Source: Maricaulis maris_C
Lineage (GTDB): Bacteria > Pseudomonadota > Alphaproteobacteria > Caulobacterales > Maricaulaceae
Direction: 5' to 3'
Length of the DNA: 64,000 bases
Assembly: GCF_049116555.1 (NCBI RefSeq)
Contig: NZ_JAGDYT010000003.1
Location: 1-64,000, forward strand
The number at the start of each line of letters is the position of its first letter. The stretch's first letter is position 1. The notes beneath the pieces are model-generated. The model worked only from the letters and a program-made list of their open reading frames with translations, was not told the DNA's origin and searched no databases. The translations under genes and the position numbers were made by a program. Shown here piece after piece: positions 17,424-26,004 of this stretch.

Positions 17424-19196
17424 CTACTCCGCCGCCAGCGCCTGCTGGCCCGCGCGGTAAACCGTGCCCGGCATGGCGCCGGTGAGCCTGCCCTCTTCCA
17501 TCACCACCTCGCCGGCCACAATAGTCGCCGTGTAGCCCGTGGCGCCCTGCAGCAGGCGCTGACCGCCGGCGGGCAGATCGCGCTCCATGTGGGGCGGCTC
17601 CATCTGCAGGCGGTCGAGATCGATGATGTTGAGGTCGGCCTTCAGCCCCTCACGCAAATATCCGCGATCATTCATGCCCATATAGTCGGCCTGGGCGCCG
17701 GTCAGCATGCGAACCACGCGGGGCAGGTCCAGCTTGCGGCCACGTTTGCGGTCGCGGGTCCAGTGGGTGAGCAGATAGGTCGGCATCGAGGCATCGCAGA
17801 CCGTGCCCACATGCGCCCCGCCATCGGACAGGCCATAAAGCGCCTGAGGATGTTCCATCATCTTGAGCACATTGTCGTAATTGAGCTCGGTATAGTTATA
17901 GAGCGGCAAATAGATCAGCTCATGGCCGTCGCGCTCCAGCAAGGTGTCATAGATCATCTCCATCAGGGAGACGCCTTTCTCCCGGGCCCGCGCCGCAAGG
18001 GAATTCTCGCCTGATTGTTCGTAATCCGGCGGATTGCCGAGCTGGAAGAATTTCTCGGCCACGAACTCGATATGCTCCATCAGCATGTCGGCCAGTGGCG
18101 GAACTGACGAGCCGGGCCCAGACAGCTTGTCTGTCGTCTCTGACAGGATCTGCGCCTTGAAGTCCGGTGCCATCATCCGCGCGACGCGATCGGCCAGTGG
18201 CAGGTCCGCGATCGTCTTGTAGCTGGGATAGCCCATGAAGGGATGGAAGGTGCAATTGAAGCCAAGGAAGACACCAATCGCGCGCGGGGCGACCTGCATG
18301 CGCGCATCAACGCCCTCATCCTTCAGCTTCTCGGTTCGGGCAATCAGCTTGAGCCACTGGTCCGGCGCGAAATCGCGCTGCATGAGCGAGAAGGAGAATG
18401 GCCGGCCGGACGCCTTTGCATAGTCGGCAATGATGCTCCACTCATCGTCGAAATCCTGTTCACCCCGTTCCAGATTGAAGTCCGACACGGCCTGCACGAC
18501 CCCGAAATCAAGGCCGTCAAAGGCCTGGGCGATTCCGGTCAATTCCTCACGCGTGGACTCCGAAGACGGCGTCCATTCGCCATCGGCGGTCTTGTGGACA
18601 TCCGAACGCCCGGTCGCGAAACCGACCGCGCCGGCCTCGAGCGCCTCGCGGGTCAGGCGGCGCATCTCGGCGATATCGGCATCATTGGCCGGCTCGGAAT
18701 GAACAGCCCGATCACCCATCACGTAAACGCGCAGCGGGTCATGCGGGACCATGGCCGCGATATCGATGGTCCGCGGGATCTTCGCCAGTGCATCAAGATA
18801 ATCCGGGAAGCTCTCCCAGTCCCAGGTCAGCCCCTCATGCAGGGCCGTACCGGGAATGTCCTCGACGCCTTCCATCAACTTGATCAGCTTGTCGTGATCG
18901 GCCTCGCGCACCGGCGCAAAGCCGACCCCGCAATTGCCCATCACGGCAGTGGTGACGCCATGATCGATCGAAGGCCGAAGCTGACCGTCCCAGCTGGCCT
19001 GGCCGTCATAATGGGTGTGAATGTCGATGAAACCCGGCGTGACCAGCTTGCCGCCGGCCTCCAGCGTGCGCTCGGCCGGACCGAGATCTGTGCCAATCGC
19101 GGCGATCCGCCCGTCCTTGATGGCGATGTCGGCGTGAACCGCTTCACCGCCCGTCCCGTCATGGATTTCGCCGCCCGTAATCTTGAGATCGTACAT
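17424..19196 (-). CDS. N-acyl-D-amino-acid deacylase-type amidohydrolase
   Basis: 590 residues, metal-dependent amidohydrolase superfamily. The first metal motif is DIHTHYDGQ (HxH, about residues 58-66), followed by GNCGVGFAPV as in D-aminoacylases, and LSDGGAHVGTVCDA near residue 460. It hydrolyses an N-acyl or cyclic amide bond; whether the physiological substrate is an N-acyl-amino acid cannot be told. The start has GGGAGGCATCG upstream. It lies 12 nt downstream of a bile-acid-type symporter gene on the same strand, so uptake and hydrolysis of one substrate is a reasonable idea. Confidence 0.88.
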   Translation of the reverse strand: MYDLKITGGEIHDGTGGEAVHADIAIKDGRIAAIGTDLGPAERTLEAGGKLVTPGFIDIHTHYDGQASWDGQLRPSIDHGVTTAVMGNCGVGFAPVREADHDKLIKLMEGVEDIPGTALHEGLTWDWESFPDYLDALAKIPRTIDIAAMVPHDPLRVYVMGDRAVHSEPANDADIAEMRRLTREALEAGAVGFATGRSDVHKTADGEWTPSSESTREELTGIAQAFDGLDFGVVQAVSDFNLERGEQDFDDEWSIIADYAKASGRPFSFSLMQRDFAPDQWLKLIARTEKLKDEGVDARMQVAPRAIGVFLGFNCTFHPFMGYPSYKTIADLPLADRVARMMAPDFKAQILSETTDKLSGPGSSVPPLADMLMEHIEFVAEKFFQLGNPPDYEQSGENSLAARAREKGVSLMEMIYDTLLERDGHELIYLPLYNYTELNYDNVLKMMEHPQALYGLSDGGAHVGTVCDASMPTYLLTHWTRDRKRGRKLDLPRVVRMLTGAQADYMGMNDRGYLREGLKADLNIIDLDRLQMEPPHMERDLPAGGQRLLQGATGYTATIVAGEVVMEEGRLTGAMPGTVYRAGQQALAAE

Positions 19197-19208
19197 CGAT
19201 GCCTCCCG

Positions 19209-20147
19209 TCAGGTTTCACGCTCTTTGGCGTTTGCCCCGAGTTTCCGCGAATCGGACCAGCGGAACAAGCCCGCGAGCAGCGAGCCACCGATCAGGTGCC
19301 AGATACTCCAGACCCCGATAATGGCGGCAGCGCCGCCGACGCCGTCGAACTGGCTGAGCAGGATGACCAGGCCAAGGCCGGCATTCTGGATCCCGACCTC
19401 GAAGGTCAGGGACCGTCGCCGGGCGCCCTCCATCCCCATGGCGCGGCCGCTCAGCCAGCCAAGTCCGAAAGCCGCACTGTTGTGAAGAATGACGATCGGG
19501 ATAACGACCGCTCCGGCTGCCAGGAAAACCGGCCAGTTCTGGACGATACCGACCAGGACCAGAAGCGCTATGCAGGCCAGGCCCACCGGGCCGAGAACAC
19601 GACTCATGCGCTCTGCCATGGCAGGTTTCCAGGCATTGAGCGCCATGCCGAGCGCCAGGGGCACCGCCAGAAGGACTGCGGTCTGGGCAAAGAAAGGCAG
19701 GGGATCGACGTGCAACGCCTCAACAAGCGCATCAACGGGCGGGTACAAGCTCGACCAGAGCAGAATCGAGACCGGCGTCATCACCGCCGCGGAGACGCTC
19801 GATATCGCCGTCAAAGTCACCGAATAGGCCGTGTTTCCACCGGCCGCGCGCGTCAACACATTGGAGATATTGCCGCCCGGGCAGCTGGCGACGACCAGCA
19901 TGCCGAGGGCAATGCTCGCCGGCGGTGAGATCAGCAGGATCAGCCCCAGGGTCAGAAGCGGCAAACCGATCAATTGGGCCGCGACGCCACCAAGCACCCG
20001 CAAAGGCTGACGGCGTACAAGGACAAAATCCGTCAGCCTCAGCGACAAGGCGACCGAGAACATCATCACAAAGAGAATGAAAGCAATCCCCAGCCGCGAC
20101 TGGTCATCAACTATTACCTGTAATTGGTCTATCGCGGCGACGTCCAT
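19209..20147 (-). CDS. bile acid:sodium symporter family protein (SBF/BASS)
   Basis: 312 residues with eight to nine membrane segments. Family marks are SCPGGNISNVLT (the unwound helix motif) and FEVGIQNAGLG (the second crossover motif). It imports organic anions such as bile acids or carboxylates with sodium. The ATG at 20147 has CAGGAATTT upstream; an in-frame ATG 18 nt earlier lacks a site. It is cotranscribed with the amidohydrolase. A degenerate GTGAAC-like dyad lies about 146 bp upstream. Confidence 0.88.
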   Translation of the reverse strand: MDVAAIDQLQVIVDDQSRLGIAFILFVMMFSVALSLRLTDFVLVRRQPLRVLGGVAAQLIGLPLLTLGLILLISPPASIALGMLVVASCPGGNISNVLTRAAGGNTAYSVTLTAISSVSAAVMTPVSILLWSSLYPPVDALVEALHVDPLPFFAQTAVLLAVPLALGMALNAWKPAMAERMSRVLGPVGLACIALLVLVGIVQNWPVFLAAGAVVIPIVILHNSAAFGLGWLSGRAMGMEGARRRSLTFEVGIQNAGLGLVILLSQFDGVGGAAAIIGVWSIWHLIGGSLLAGLFRWSDSRKLGANAKERET

Positions 20148-20292
20148 AAATTCCTGCCCTGTCAATAACTTGTCAGATTAACCAAAAGTCGAAACACCGC
20201 CTCAGAGGCCGGCTAACCAGTTGTCATGTCAACATGAGGGGTCGCCAAATTCATCTCAGCCTGTATCCTGTGATCGGACATTTACGTGCGCC

Positions 20293-20308
20293 GTGGACAC
20301 CGTTCCAC
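20293..20308. promoter_or_regulatory. dyad resembling the GTGAAC operators
   Basis: GTGGACACCGTTCCAC has arms GTGGA/TCCAC and matches GTGAACANCGTTC with one change in the first 13 bases. It lies in the divergent gap between the symporter and the HxlR gene and could be a relative of the operators at 7220-11705, or a site of the HxlR protein itself. Confidence 0.3.
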
Positions 20309-20430
20309 ACCCTTGCGCGTAAGGATTGATCGCACAACATCTGGCCGTGGGGGCCGGTTGGAGCGATTGGTTTGGATTTTTTGTATGAGCACGCCGCACG
20401 GGCAGCGGCCAGGTTTTTGGGGGACCGGGA

Positions 20431-20898
20431 ATGGGTCGGAAACGTTTTGATGAAATGTCGTGCGCGATCGCGCAGACTTTGAATCAGGTGGGCGATTGGT
20501 GGACGCTCCTGATCGTGCGGGACGCCATGAAGGGCGCGCGCCGGTTCAGTGATTTTCACGAGAGCACCGGCATTGCCAAAAACATCCTGACTGACCGACT
20601 CAACAAGCTGGTCGAGAACGGCATCATGGCACGCGAGGAAGTCGGTGTCCGTGGACAGCGTCAGGAATATGTCCTGACCGAGCGCGGCGAGGCGCTTTTC
20701 CCCATCCTCATGGCGATGCAGCAATGGGGCGACAAATGGGTGTATGGCGATGACGGGCTTCCGCTGGAAGTCTATGACGCCCGGACCGGCGAACAGCTCG
20801 CACCGATGAGTGTGGCCAATCAGAGCGGCGAGGAAGTCACCCATCGGGACATCGCCGGGCGTGACCCGCGCGGACCTTCCATTCGCGAAGCCGGCTAG
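20431..20898 (+). CDS. HxlR-family transcriptional regulator
   Basis: 155 residues, winged-helix HxlR type: CAIAQTLNQVGDWWTLLIVRDA, FSDFHESTGIAKNILTDRLNKL recognition region, then the wing (RQEYVLTERGEAL). A cysteine near residue 11 is at the position used for redox sensing in some relatives. It is divergent from the symporter-amidohydrolase pair, so that pair is the likely target. Confidence 0.9.
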   Translation: MGRKRFDEMSCAIAQTLNQVGDWWTLLIVRDAMKGARRFSDFHESTGIAKNILTDRLNKLVENGIMAREEVGVRGQRQEYVLTERGEALFPILMAMQQWGDKWVYGDDGLPLEVYDARTGEQLAPMSVANQSGEEVTHRDIAGRDPRGPSIREAG

Positions 20899-21192
20899 CC
20901 CCTTGGGGCAGACCCGGTCAGCACACGCCTGACCCCCGTTTCCGGATCTGACGGCGACCCAATCGCTGACGGTGACTGTAGCTGTGCGAGCCTCAGCGCG
21001 GTGCAGCGCCCGTCGGCGAGCCCGACTACGAGCCCGTCTGCGTTCCTGACGGCGCTGCCAGCATCCCCTTTCACGCGAAATTCTCGGACACATGTATTGA
21101 GACAGGCGAATTCGCCGCCTATGGTCATACCGAGTGCTGGAAACGGCGATCCTGCCGCAATCAATCAACCGCACCGACCAGGGGAATACATC

Positions 21193-21507
21193 ATGCTGAT
21201 CAGTTCACTTCTTCTCGCCACCGCGCTGCAAGCCTCGCCGGTCGACACGCTTGTCGCCAATGCGCTGGAAGTTTCCACGGCTCAGGGCAGCTACACCACC
21301 TATTTCAATGCTGACGGGACCTACACCACGAATATCGGAATTTCCGGCACCTGGTGGGTTGATGGCAATGAACTTTGCTTCGAACGCAGCACGGGCGAAG
21401 GCGGGTGCGCGCCGCTCGGTGAGGCCGAGGCAGTCGGCGCCAGCTGGTCCGGTGTCAATGCCGCCACCGGTGAAACGGTGACCTACACCATTGTGACGCG
21501 CGACTAG
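21193..21507 (+). CDS. small secreted protein, unknown
   Basis: 104 residues with a short signal peptide (MLISSLLLATALQA-SP). The mature part is rich in aromatic and Thr residues (TTYFNADGTYTTNIGISGTWWVDGNELCFE), the beta-strand pattern of lipocalin-like or copper-resistance-like small domains, with two cysteines. The start at 21193 follows AGGGGAA. I do not recognise the family. Confidence 0.7.
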   Translation: MLISSLLLATALQASPVDTLVANALEVSTAQGSYTTYFNADGTYTTNIGISGTWWVDGNELCFERSTGEGGCAPLGEAEAVGASWSGVNAATGETVTYTIVTRD

Positions 21508-21520
21508 GCTGACGGGTGCA

Positions 21521-21546
21521 GACGGGCGGGCCCTGCCCCGTCCGTC
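21521..21546. terminator. hairpin between convergent small secreted-protein genes
   Basis: GACGGGCGGG pairs with CCCGTCCGTC (one G-T wobble) across a short loop, between convergent genes ending at 21507 and 21545. Confidence 0.4.
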
Positions 21547-22099
21547 AATCCTCCACGGGCACGGCTTCGCCGCGATCGACCAGGAACCACTCCGTACCGG
21601 GATAGCGCCGCTCGATCGTCCAGCCATAACTCCCGTCGGCATTATGGGTGGTCCGCGTGCGCGCGTCGAACGCGCCGAAGCCATCTTCACCGGTAAACTC
21701 TGACCCATGCCCGTCCGCCAGGAAGCGCACGGCCTGACGCGTGACCGCCCACTCGCCGCGTGCCGCCGCAAACCAGTGTTGCACAACTTCCCCGGTTTCC
21801 GGGTCCAGGATGCGGGTCAGTTCACCGAAGAAGGCGCCGTCCTCCGCGTCGCGCCAGACTGTGCGAACCCCTTGCCCGCCCAGGGCCGGCCGGGTGTCGA
21901 CGGTAAAATGAAGCTCGGCCATCTCGCCGGGACCGCTCACAACCCGATTGATGACAGCAAACCGACCAAGCTCGGGGGCGAGTCGATCGGCCAGTGACGG
22001 CGTCATCCTCGCGGCCTGCGACCCCGAATCATCATCCCAACCCCAAGCGCCCCCCGAGGCGAAAGCGAGCGTTGCACTGGCCAGCAATGTCTTGATCAT
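21545..22099 (-). CDS. secreted protein, unknown
   Basis: 184 residues with a signal peptide (MIKTLLASATLAFASGGAWG). The mature part has a beta-rich pattern (ELHFTVDTRP, TRTTHNADGSYGWTIERRYPG) like proteins that hold a small ligand, but no family is clear. Two starts, 22108 and 22099, are possible; the second has AGGA at 8 nt. Confidence 0.65.
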   Translation of the reverse strand: MIKTLLASATLAFASGGAWGWDDDSGSQAARMTPSLADRLAPELGRFAVINRVVSGPGEMAELHFTVDTRPALGGQGVRTVWRDAEDGAFFGELTRILDPETGEVVQHWFAAARGEWAVTRQAVRFLADGHGSEFTGEDGFGAFDARTRTTHNADGSYGWTIERRYPGTEWFLVDRGEAVPVED

Positions 22100-22194
22100 G
22101 ATCCGCATCCTGTTGGTTCAGATGCGTGGGAGTGTGGCCCCGCGCAGCGACGCATACCACCGGTGCGCGCCGCTGCTGGGACGAATGGCCCAAT

Positions 22195-23565
22195 CTAATT
22201 GCCGAATGAGCCCGCAGCCCCCGGGAAGACCACCGGCGTTTCGGACCCGTCCAGCGCAACCGCCGAGACGCCGAAGAAATAATTGTCGATCACGACATTC
22301 TCCAGCGTGTAGCTGTCGGTCCGACCGACGAAGCGGCTCCACTGCCATTGCGGCTGGTCGGTCAGGCGCCAATAAATGCGATAACCGGACAGGTTCTCCG
22401 CGCCCACGCCCTCGGCCATGTTCCAGCTGAGCGTTGTCGATGGCTGAACCGCGCCCTCAATACTGACTTCGGAGGGGAATGGCGGAGCCCCGGCCATCTG
22501 GGCCAGAACTGCTACGTTGAGCGCGGTCAGACGCGCAGCATGGTCGAAATCGACGCCGTCAATCGTGTCACCGTAAGGACGGCCGTCTTCGGCACGCAGA
22601 TCCTGATGCTGGCGATCATAATGCTCATTGGTCTCCATGATCCGGACAGCGGGATAACCGACGGCATTGAAGGGGCGGTGATGACCGCCACGGGCGAAAC
22701 GGTCGAGCCGATAGACCATCATCACATCGAGATTGGGGATGTACTGGTCAGCCGTGCGGTCAACGAAACGGGCCAGATTGCGCGACGCACTGTCGACTTC
22801 TCCACCCCGGAATCGGCGGTCCGTGGCTTCATCCGGCGTTTCAACGGCCCGCGTGCCTTCGGAGAAAACACGCGCCGTGGTGTTGTTGATGACGCCATTG
22901 ATGCCGGCGATATTGCCGATCATGTCGTTATTGAGCACGCCCTTGATCCGCCAACCATTCTCGATGGCGTGGGCGGCCACGATCTGACCGCCGAACAGGC
23001 CCTGCTCCTCACCGGACAGGCCGGCATAGATGATGGAACCGTCAAACTCGTGCTGGCTGAGCACGCGCGCGGCCTCGATGGCGCCGGCCATGCCGGACGC
23101 ATTGTCATTGGCCCCCGGACTGTCCGATGTGCCGTCGAGCGGATCGGTGACCCGGCTGTCGATATCGCCGGACACCACAACATAGCGATCGGGATCGATA
23201 CGCCCTCGCTGGATGGCGATCACGGACACGACCTCCGTCGGCTCGGGAATACGCCTGGCCCCGGAAATCGTGTCCGAGATATACATCACCTCCAGGCAGC
23301 CACCACAGTCCGCAGAGATTCGCTCGAACTCGTCAAAGATCCAGCGCCGGGCCGCGCCGATTCCGCGCGTGTCACTCTCCGTTTCGGACAGGGTGTGGCG
23401 CGTGCCGAATTCGGCCAGCGTGCGGATGTCTGCCTCGATCCGATCGGCTGACACTGCGGCGACATAGTCATGGACGGCGAGGACTTCCGCCGGCGGCGCA
23501 TGCTCCTGGGCCAGGGCTGGAGCGGCAATCAATGCCGACAGGGCGACTGCGGTAACGAGTTTCAT
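22195..23565 (-). CDS. secreted M28-family metallopeptidase
   Basis: 456 residues with a signal peptide (APALA-QE). The M28 aminopeptidase domain spans about residues 110-345: GANDNASG with the bridging Asp, SGEEQGLFG with the general base and zinc-binding Glu, and NNDMIG. The first metal motif reads SGDIDS where classical members have GHxDS, so the usual first His is replaced by Asp. A C-terminal fibronectin-like domain follows (about 355-456). It is likely periplasmic or extracellular, releasing N-terminal amino acids. The start has GGGAGGGACAT upstream. Confidence 0.87.
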   Translation of the reverse strand: MKLVTAVALSALIAAPALAQEHAPPAEVLAVHDYVAAVSADRIEADIRTLAEFGTRHTLSETESDTRGIGAARRWIFDEFERISADCGGCLEVMYISDTISGARRIPEPTEVVSVIAIQRGRIDPDRYVVVSGDIDSRVTDPLDGTSDSPGANDNASGMAGAIEAARVLSQHEFDGSIIYAGLSGEEQGLFGGQIVAAHAIENGWRIKGVLNNDMIGNIAGINGVINNTTARVFSEGTRAVETPDEATDRRFRGGEVDSASRNLARFVDRTADQYIPNLDVMMVYRLDRFARGGHHRPFNAVGYPAVRIMETNEHYDRQHQDLRAEDGRPYGDTIDGVDFDHAARLTALNVAVLAQMAGAPPFPSEVSIEGAVQPSTTLSWNMAEGVGAENLSGYRIYWRLTDQPQWQWSRFVGRTDSYTLENVVIDNYFFGVSAVALDGSETPVVFPGAAGSFGN

Positions 23566-23734
23566 ATGTCCCTCCCCCGGGATTGGGTACTAGCTGGGCT
23601 AGATGATGAGCCGACGGCTCGCGTGGTCAAGCGTAGAACCTGTGGAAAGGAATGCCCGCCCCGCGCCTTTTCGACTGGTTGGGTGCGCCGCGATTTGTAT
23701 AATCTACCTTCAGTTGCGTCGTGGGGGAGTCGTT

Positions 23735-24460
23735 GTGGTTGATGAATTTTCTGGAGGGCCGGAAACGGCTTCCGGGACGGTTGAGACTGACGCCAAAGTC
23801 GCCAGACCGATCGCCGCCCGCTGGACATGGTTCCGTATCCTGTTCGTCGCATTCCTGATCACGAGCGGAGCAATGATCGCGTCCAACCTTCATGCTGCTG
23901 TCGTGGTTCCGGCGCTGTTTGCAACCGACGCGCCGGACGCCTTTCTCCTCACCCAGGCCCATATCGTCGATTATGGTCAGGTCGGCACCAGCATCGCCTT
24001 CCTCGTCAGCTATTTCGGCTGCGCGATCGCCTATGCCTGTTTCATGGCGCGATCGATTTACAATGCGCGCCTGCGCTATCCTGACCAGGTCAAGATGAGC
24101 CCGCACGGCTATTGGCTCTGGCACATTGTGCCGATCGCCAGCCTCTACAAGCCGGTCAATGGCATGGTGGAGGTCTGGCACGCGCTCCATCCCGGCGGAG
24201 AAGGCCCGACAACCCCGCTCATTCCTCTGTGGTGGGGGTTCTGGGTCGTCGGCTCGTTGGTCGGTCTTGGGGATCGCCTTTTCCCGGCGAGCCAGATCGA
24301 CTTCATGCTCAGCCCCGGCTCGGTGGACGCCTATGTCAGCTATCAGCTCTACGGCAGCGCCCTGGCCGTCATTGTAGGCTTGTCCGCCTTCTTCCTCCTG
24401 CGCCTGGCTGGCCAGCTGAAGGAATTGCAGTTGGTCCAGCCGGCCGAAATCTTCGCCTGA
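23735..24460 (+). CDS. DUF4328 membrane protein
   Basis: 241 residues from a GTG at 23735, which has GGGGGAG upstream; an earlier in-frame start at 23603 lacks a site. About five membrane segments, with the DUF4328 pattern (FMARSIYNARLRYPDQ, YWLWHIVPIASLYKPVNGM, LWWGFWVVGSLV). The function is unknown. Confidence 0.75.
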   Translation: MVDEFSGGPETASGTVETDAKVARPIAARWTWFRILFVAFLITSGAMIASNLHAAVVVPALFATDAPDAFLLTQAHIVDYGQVGTSIAFLVSYFGCAIAYACFMARSIYNARLRYPDQVKMSPHGYWLWHIVPIASLYKPVNGMVEVWHALHPGGEGPTTPLIPLWWGFWVVGSLVGLGDRLFPASQIDFMLSPGSVDAYVSYQLYGSALAVIVGLSAFFLLRLAGQLKELQLVQPAEIFA

Positions 24461-24515
24461 TCCGGCCACGCCAGACGACCAGAAACACCCGACATCCGCG
24501 TACCGGCGGCCCCCG

Positions 24516-24919
24516 ATGAATATGATTGACGCTGTCAGAAGCCTTTTCGAATTCTATGCAACTTCAACGGACGCGCCCGCCGCGCCGAGTATGGGTAGTG
24601 TTGGCTCGCCTGGATCCTGCTCACCTTTGTGCTGATTATTCCGATGGTCGCCACCTCGCCTGACACGAGCGATACCGGGGCCACGGTTTCGGCGATCCTG
24701 ATCGCTGTCGGGGCAATCGGAGCATTGCTCCCGGCCATCGCTGTCACGGTGCGGCGCCTGCACGACAGTGACAAGACAGGCTGGCTCTACCTGCTGGGCC
24801 CCATCCCCTCTATCGGTGGACTGATCCTTTTCGTCATGATGCTGTTGCCCGGCCCGCCGGGCGAAAACCAGTATGGGGGTGACCCCAAGGAAGTTGTCTT
24901 GGGCGACGTCGTTGCCTGA
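24516..24919 (+). pseudogene. DUF805 inner-membrane protein gene, frameshifted
   Basis: The first codons (MNMIDAVRSLFEFYAT) are the usual DUF805 start. Then the frame must shift by one base near 24561-24566 to continue as NGRARRAEY, after which a TAG lies at 24596-24598 where the family has its Trp-rich segment. The same frame then stays open to 24919 with the diagnostic VRRLHDSDKTGWLYLL and the C-terminal PGENQYGGDP. So the gene is recognisable over its whole length but carries a frameshift and a stop. It is decayed, or there is a sequencing error at 24560-24600. Confidence 0.8.
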
Positions 24920-24945
24920 TCCCGCGAAGCGCGGTCGAGCATGAA

Positions 24946-24973
24946 AAGGGCGCGACCAGCTGGTCGCGCCCTT
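24946..24973 (-). terminator. terminator of the beta-oxidation operon
   Basis: A perfect 14-bp palindromic arm pair (AAGGGCGCGACCAG and CTGGTCGCGCCCTT). On the minus strand the stem is followed by TTTTC. It lies 30 nt after the MDR stop and ends the operon running from 33589. Confidence 0.75.
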
Positions 24974-25003
24974 CTTGCATCCCGGTTCAGGCATTTAACC
25001 CAG

Positions 25004-25978
25004 TCAGGGCACAAGGATGACCTTGCCGATCGCCTTGCGACCGGACAGGGCATTGAAGCCCTCCAGGAAATCCTCGAGCTTGTAGGTCCCGGCGACGTGC
25101 GGCTTGATCTTGCCGGCTTCGAACATCTCGAACAGCTCGTCCATGTTCTGTTTGTGCCCCCCCGGCACGGACCCGGCCCAGGCGCCCCAGAACACGCCGA
25201 CAACGCTGGCCATTTTCAAAAGCGGCAGATTGAGCGGGAGTTTGGGGATGTCGCCGGCGGCAAAGCCGATCACCAGGTGACGGCCGCCAGGCGCGATGCC
25301 GCGGAAGGCCGTTTCGGCGTAGTCGCCACCGACCGGGTCATAGATCACGTCGACACCCTTGCCGCCGGTCAATTCCTTGATCCGGGCCTTGAGGTCCTCG
25401 GTCGAGTAATTGATCAGCTCATCGGCGCCATGTTCCTTGCAGACTGCCAGCTTCTCATCACTCGAGGCCGCAGCAATCACTTTGGCACCCATCGCCTTGC
25501 CCAGCTCGACCGTGGCCAATCCGACACCGCCGGCGGCACCCAGCACAAGCAGGCTCTCACCCGGCTTGAGCAAGGCGCGCTGCTTGAGCGCATGGTAGGA
25601 GGTGCCATAGACAATCGTCAGACCGGCCGCCGCGTCATAGGGCATGGAATCCGGGATTGGCGTCACCGCTGCAGCCGGAACCACTGCCTGTTCGGCAAAG
25701 GCCCCAACGGGCGTGTTGAACAGAACCTTGTCGCCGACCGCGAGCGTGTCGACGCCCTCGCCCAGCTCGGCGATCACACCCGCGCCCTCCGTGCCCGGCA
25801 CGAAAGGAAGCGGCGGCTTGAACTGGTATTGCCCGCGCACACAGAGCAGGTCAGGGAAATTCAGCCCTCCAGCCTTCACATCGATACGGACATGACCCGG
25901 CTGGATGGCCGGGGCCTCGATGGTCTCGACGACGAGCTGGTCCTCGGGACCGAATTCCTTGCAGATAAGCGCTTTCAT
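25004..25978 (-). CDS. MDR-family NADPH:quinone oxidoreductase-like protein
   Basis: 324 residues, zinc-free medium-chain dehydrogenase/reductase of the quinone oxidoreductase type. The cofactor motif GAAGGVGLATVELGKAMGAKVIA lies at about residues 148-170, and the N-terminal GroES-like part has GLNFPDLL and PGTEGAGVI. It is last in the eight-gene operon. It could reduce an enoyl or keto intermediate of the acyl degradation or be a general reductase; I cannot say which. Confidence 0.87.
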   Translation of the reverse strand: MKALICKEFGPEDQLVVETIEAPAIQPGHVRIDVKAGGLNFPDLLCVRGQYQFKPPLPFVPGTEGAGVIAELGEGVDTLAVGDKVLFNTPVGAFAEQAVVPAAAVTPIPDSMPYDAAAGLTIVYGTSYHALKQRALLKPGESLLVLGAAGGVGLATVELGKAMGAKVIAAASSDEKLAVCKEHGADELINYSTEDLKARIKELTGGKGVDVIYDPVGGDYAETAFRGIAPGGRHLVIGFAAGDIPKLPLNLPLLKMASVVGVFWGAWAGSVPGGHKQNMDELFEMFEAGKIKPHVAGTYKLEDFLEGFNALSGRKAIGKVILVP

Positions 25979-26004
25979 GATTTTGGCGTCTCCTGTTGTG
26001 GGGG

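Noticed and set aside
20974..21190. Short cysteine-containing frame upstream of the small secreted gene
   Set aside because: No start codon with a ribosome site, and it runs out of frame into the real gene; too weak to call.
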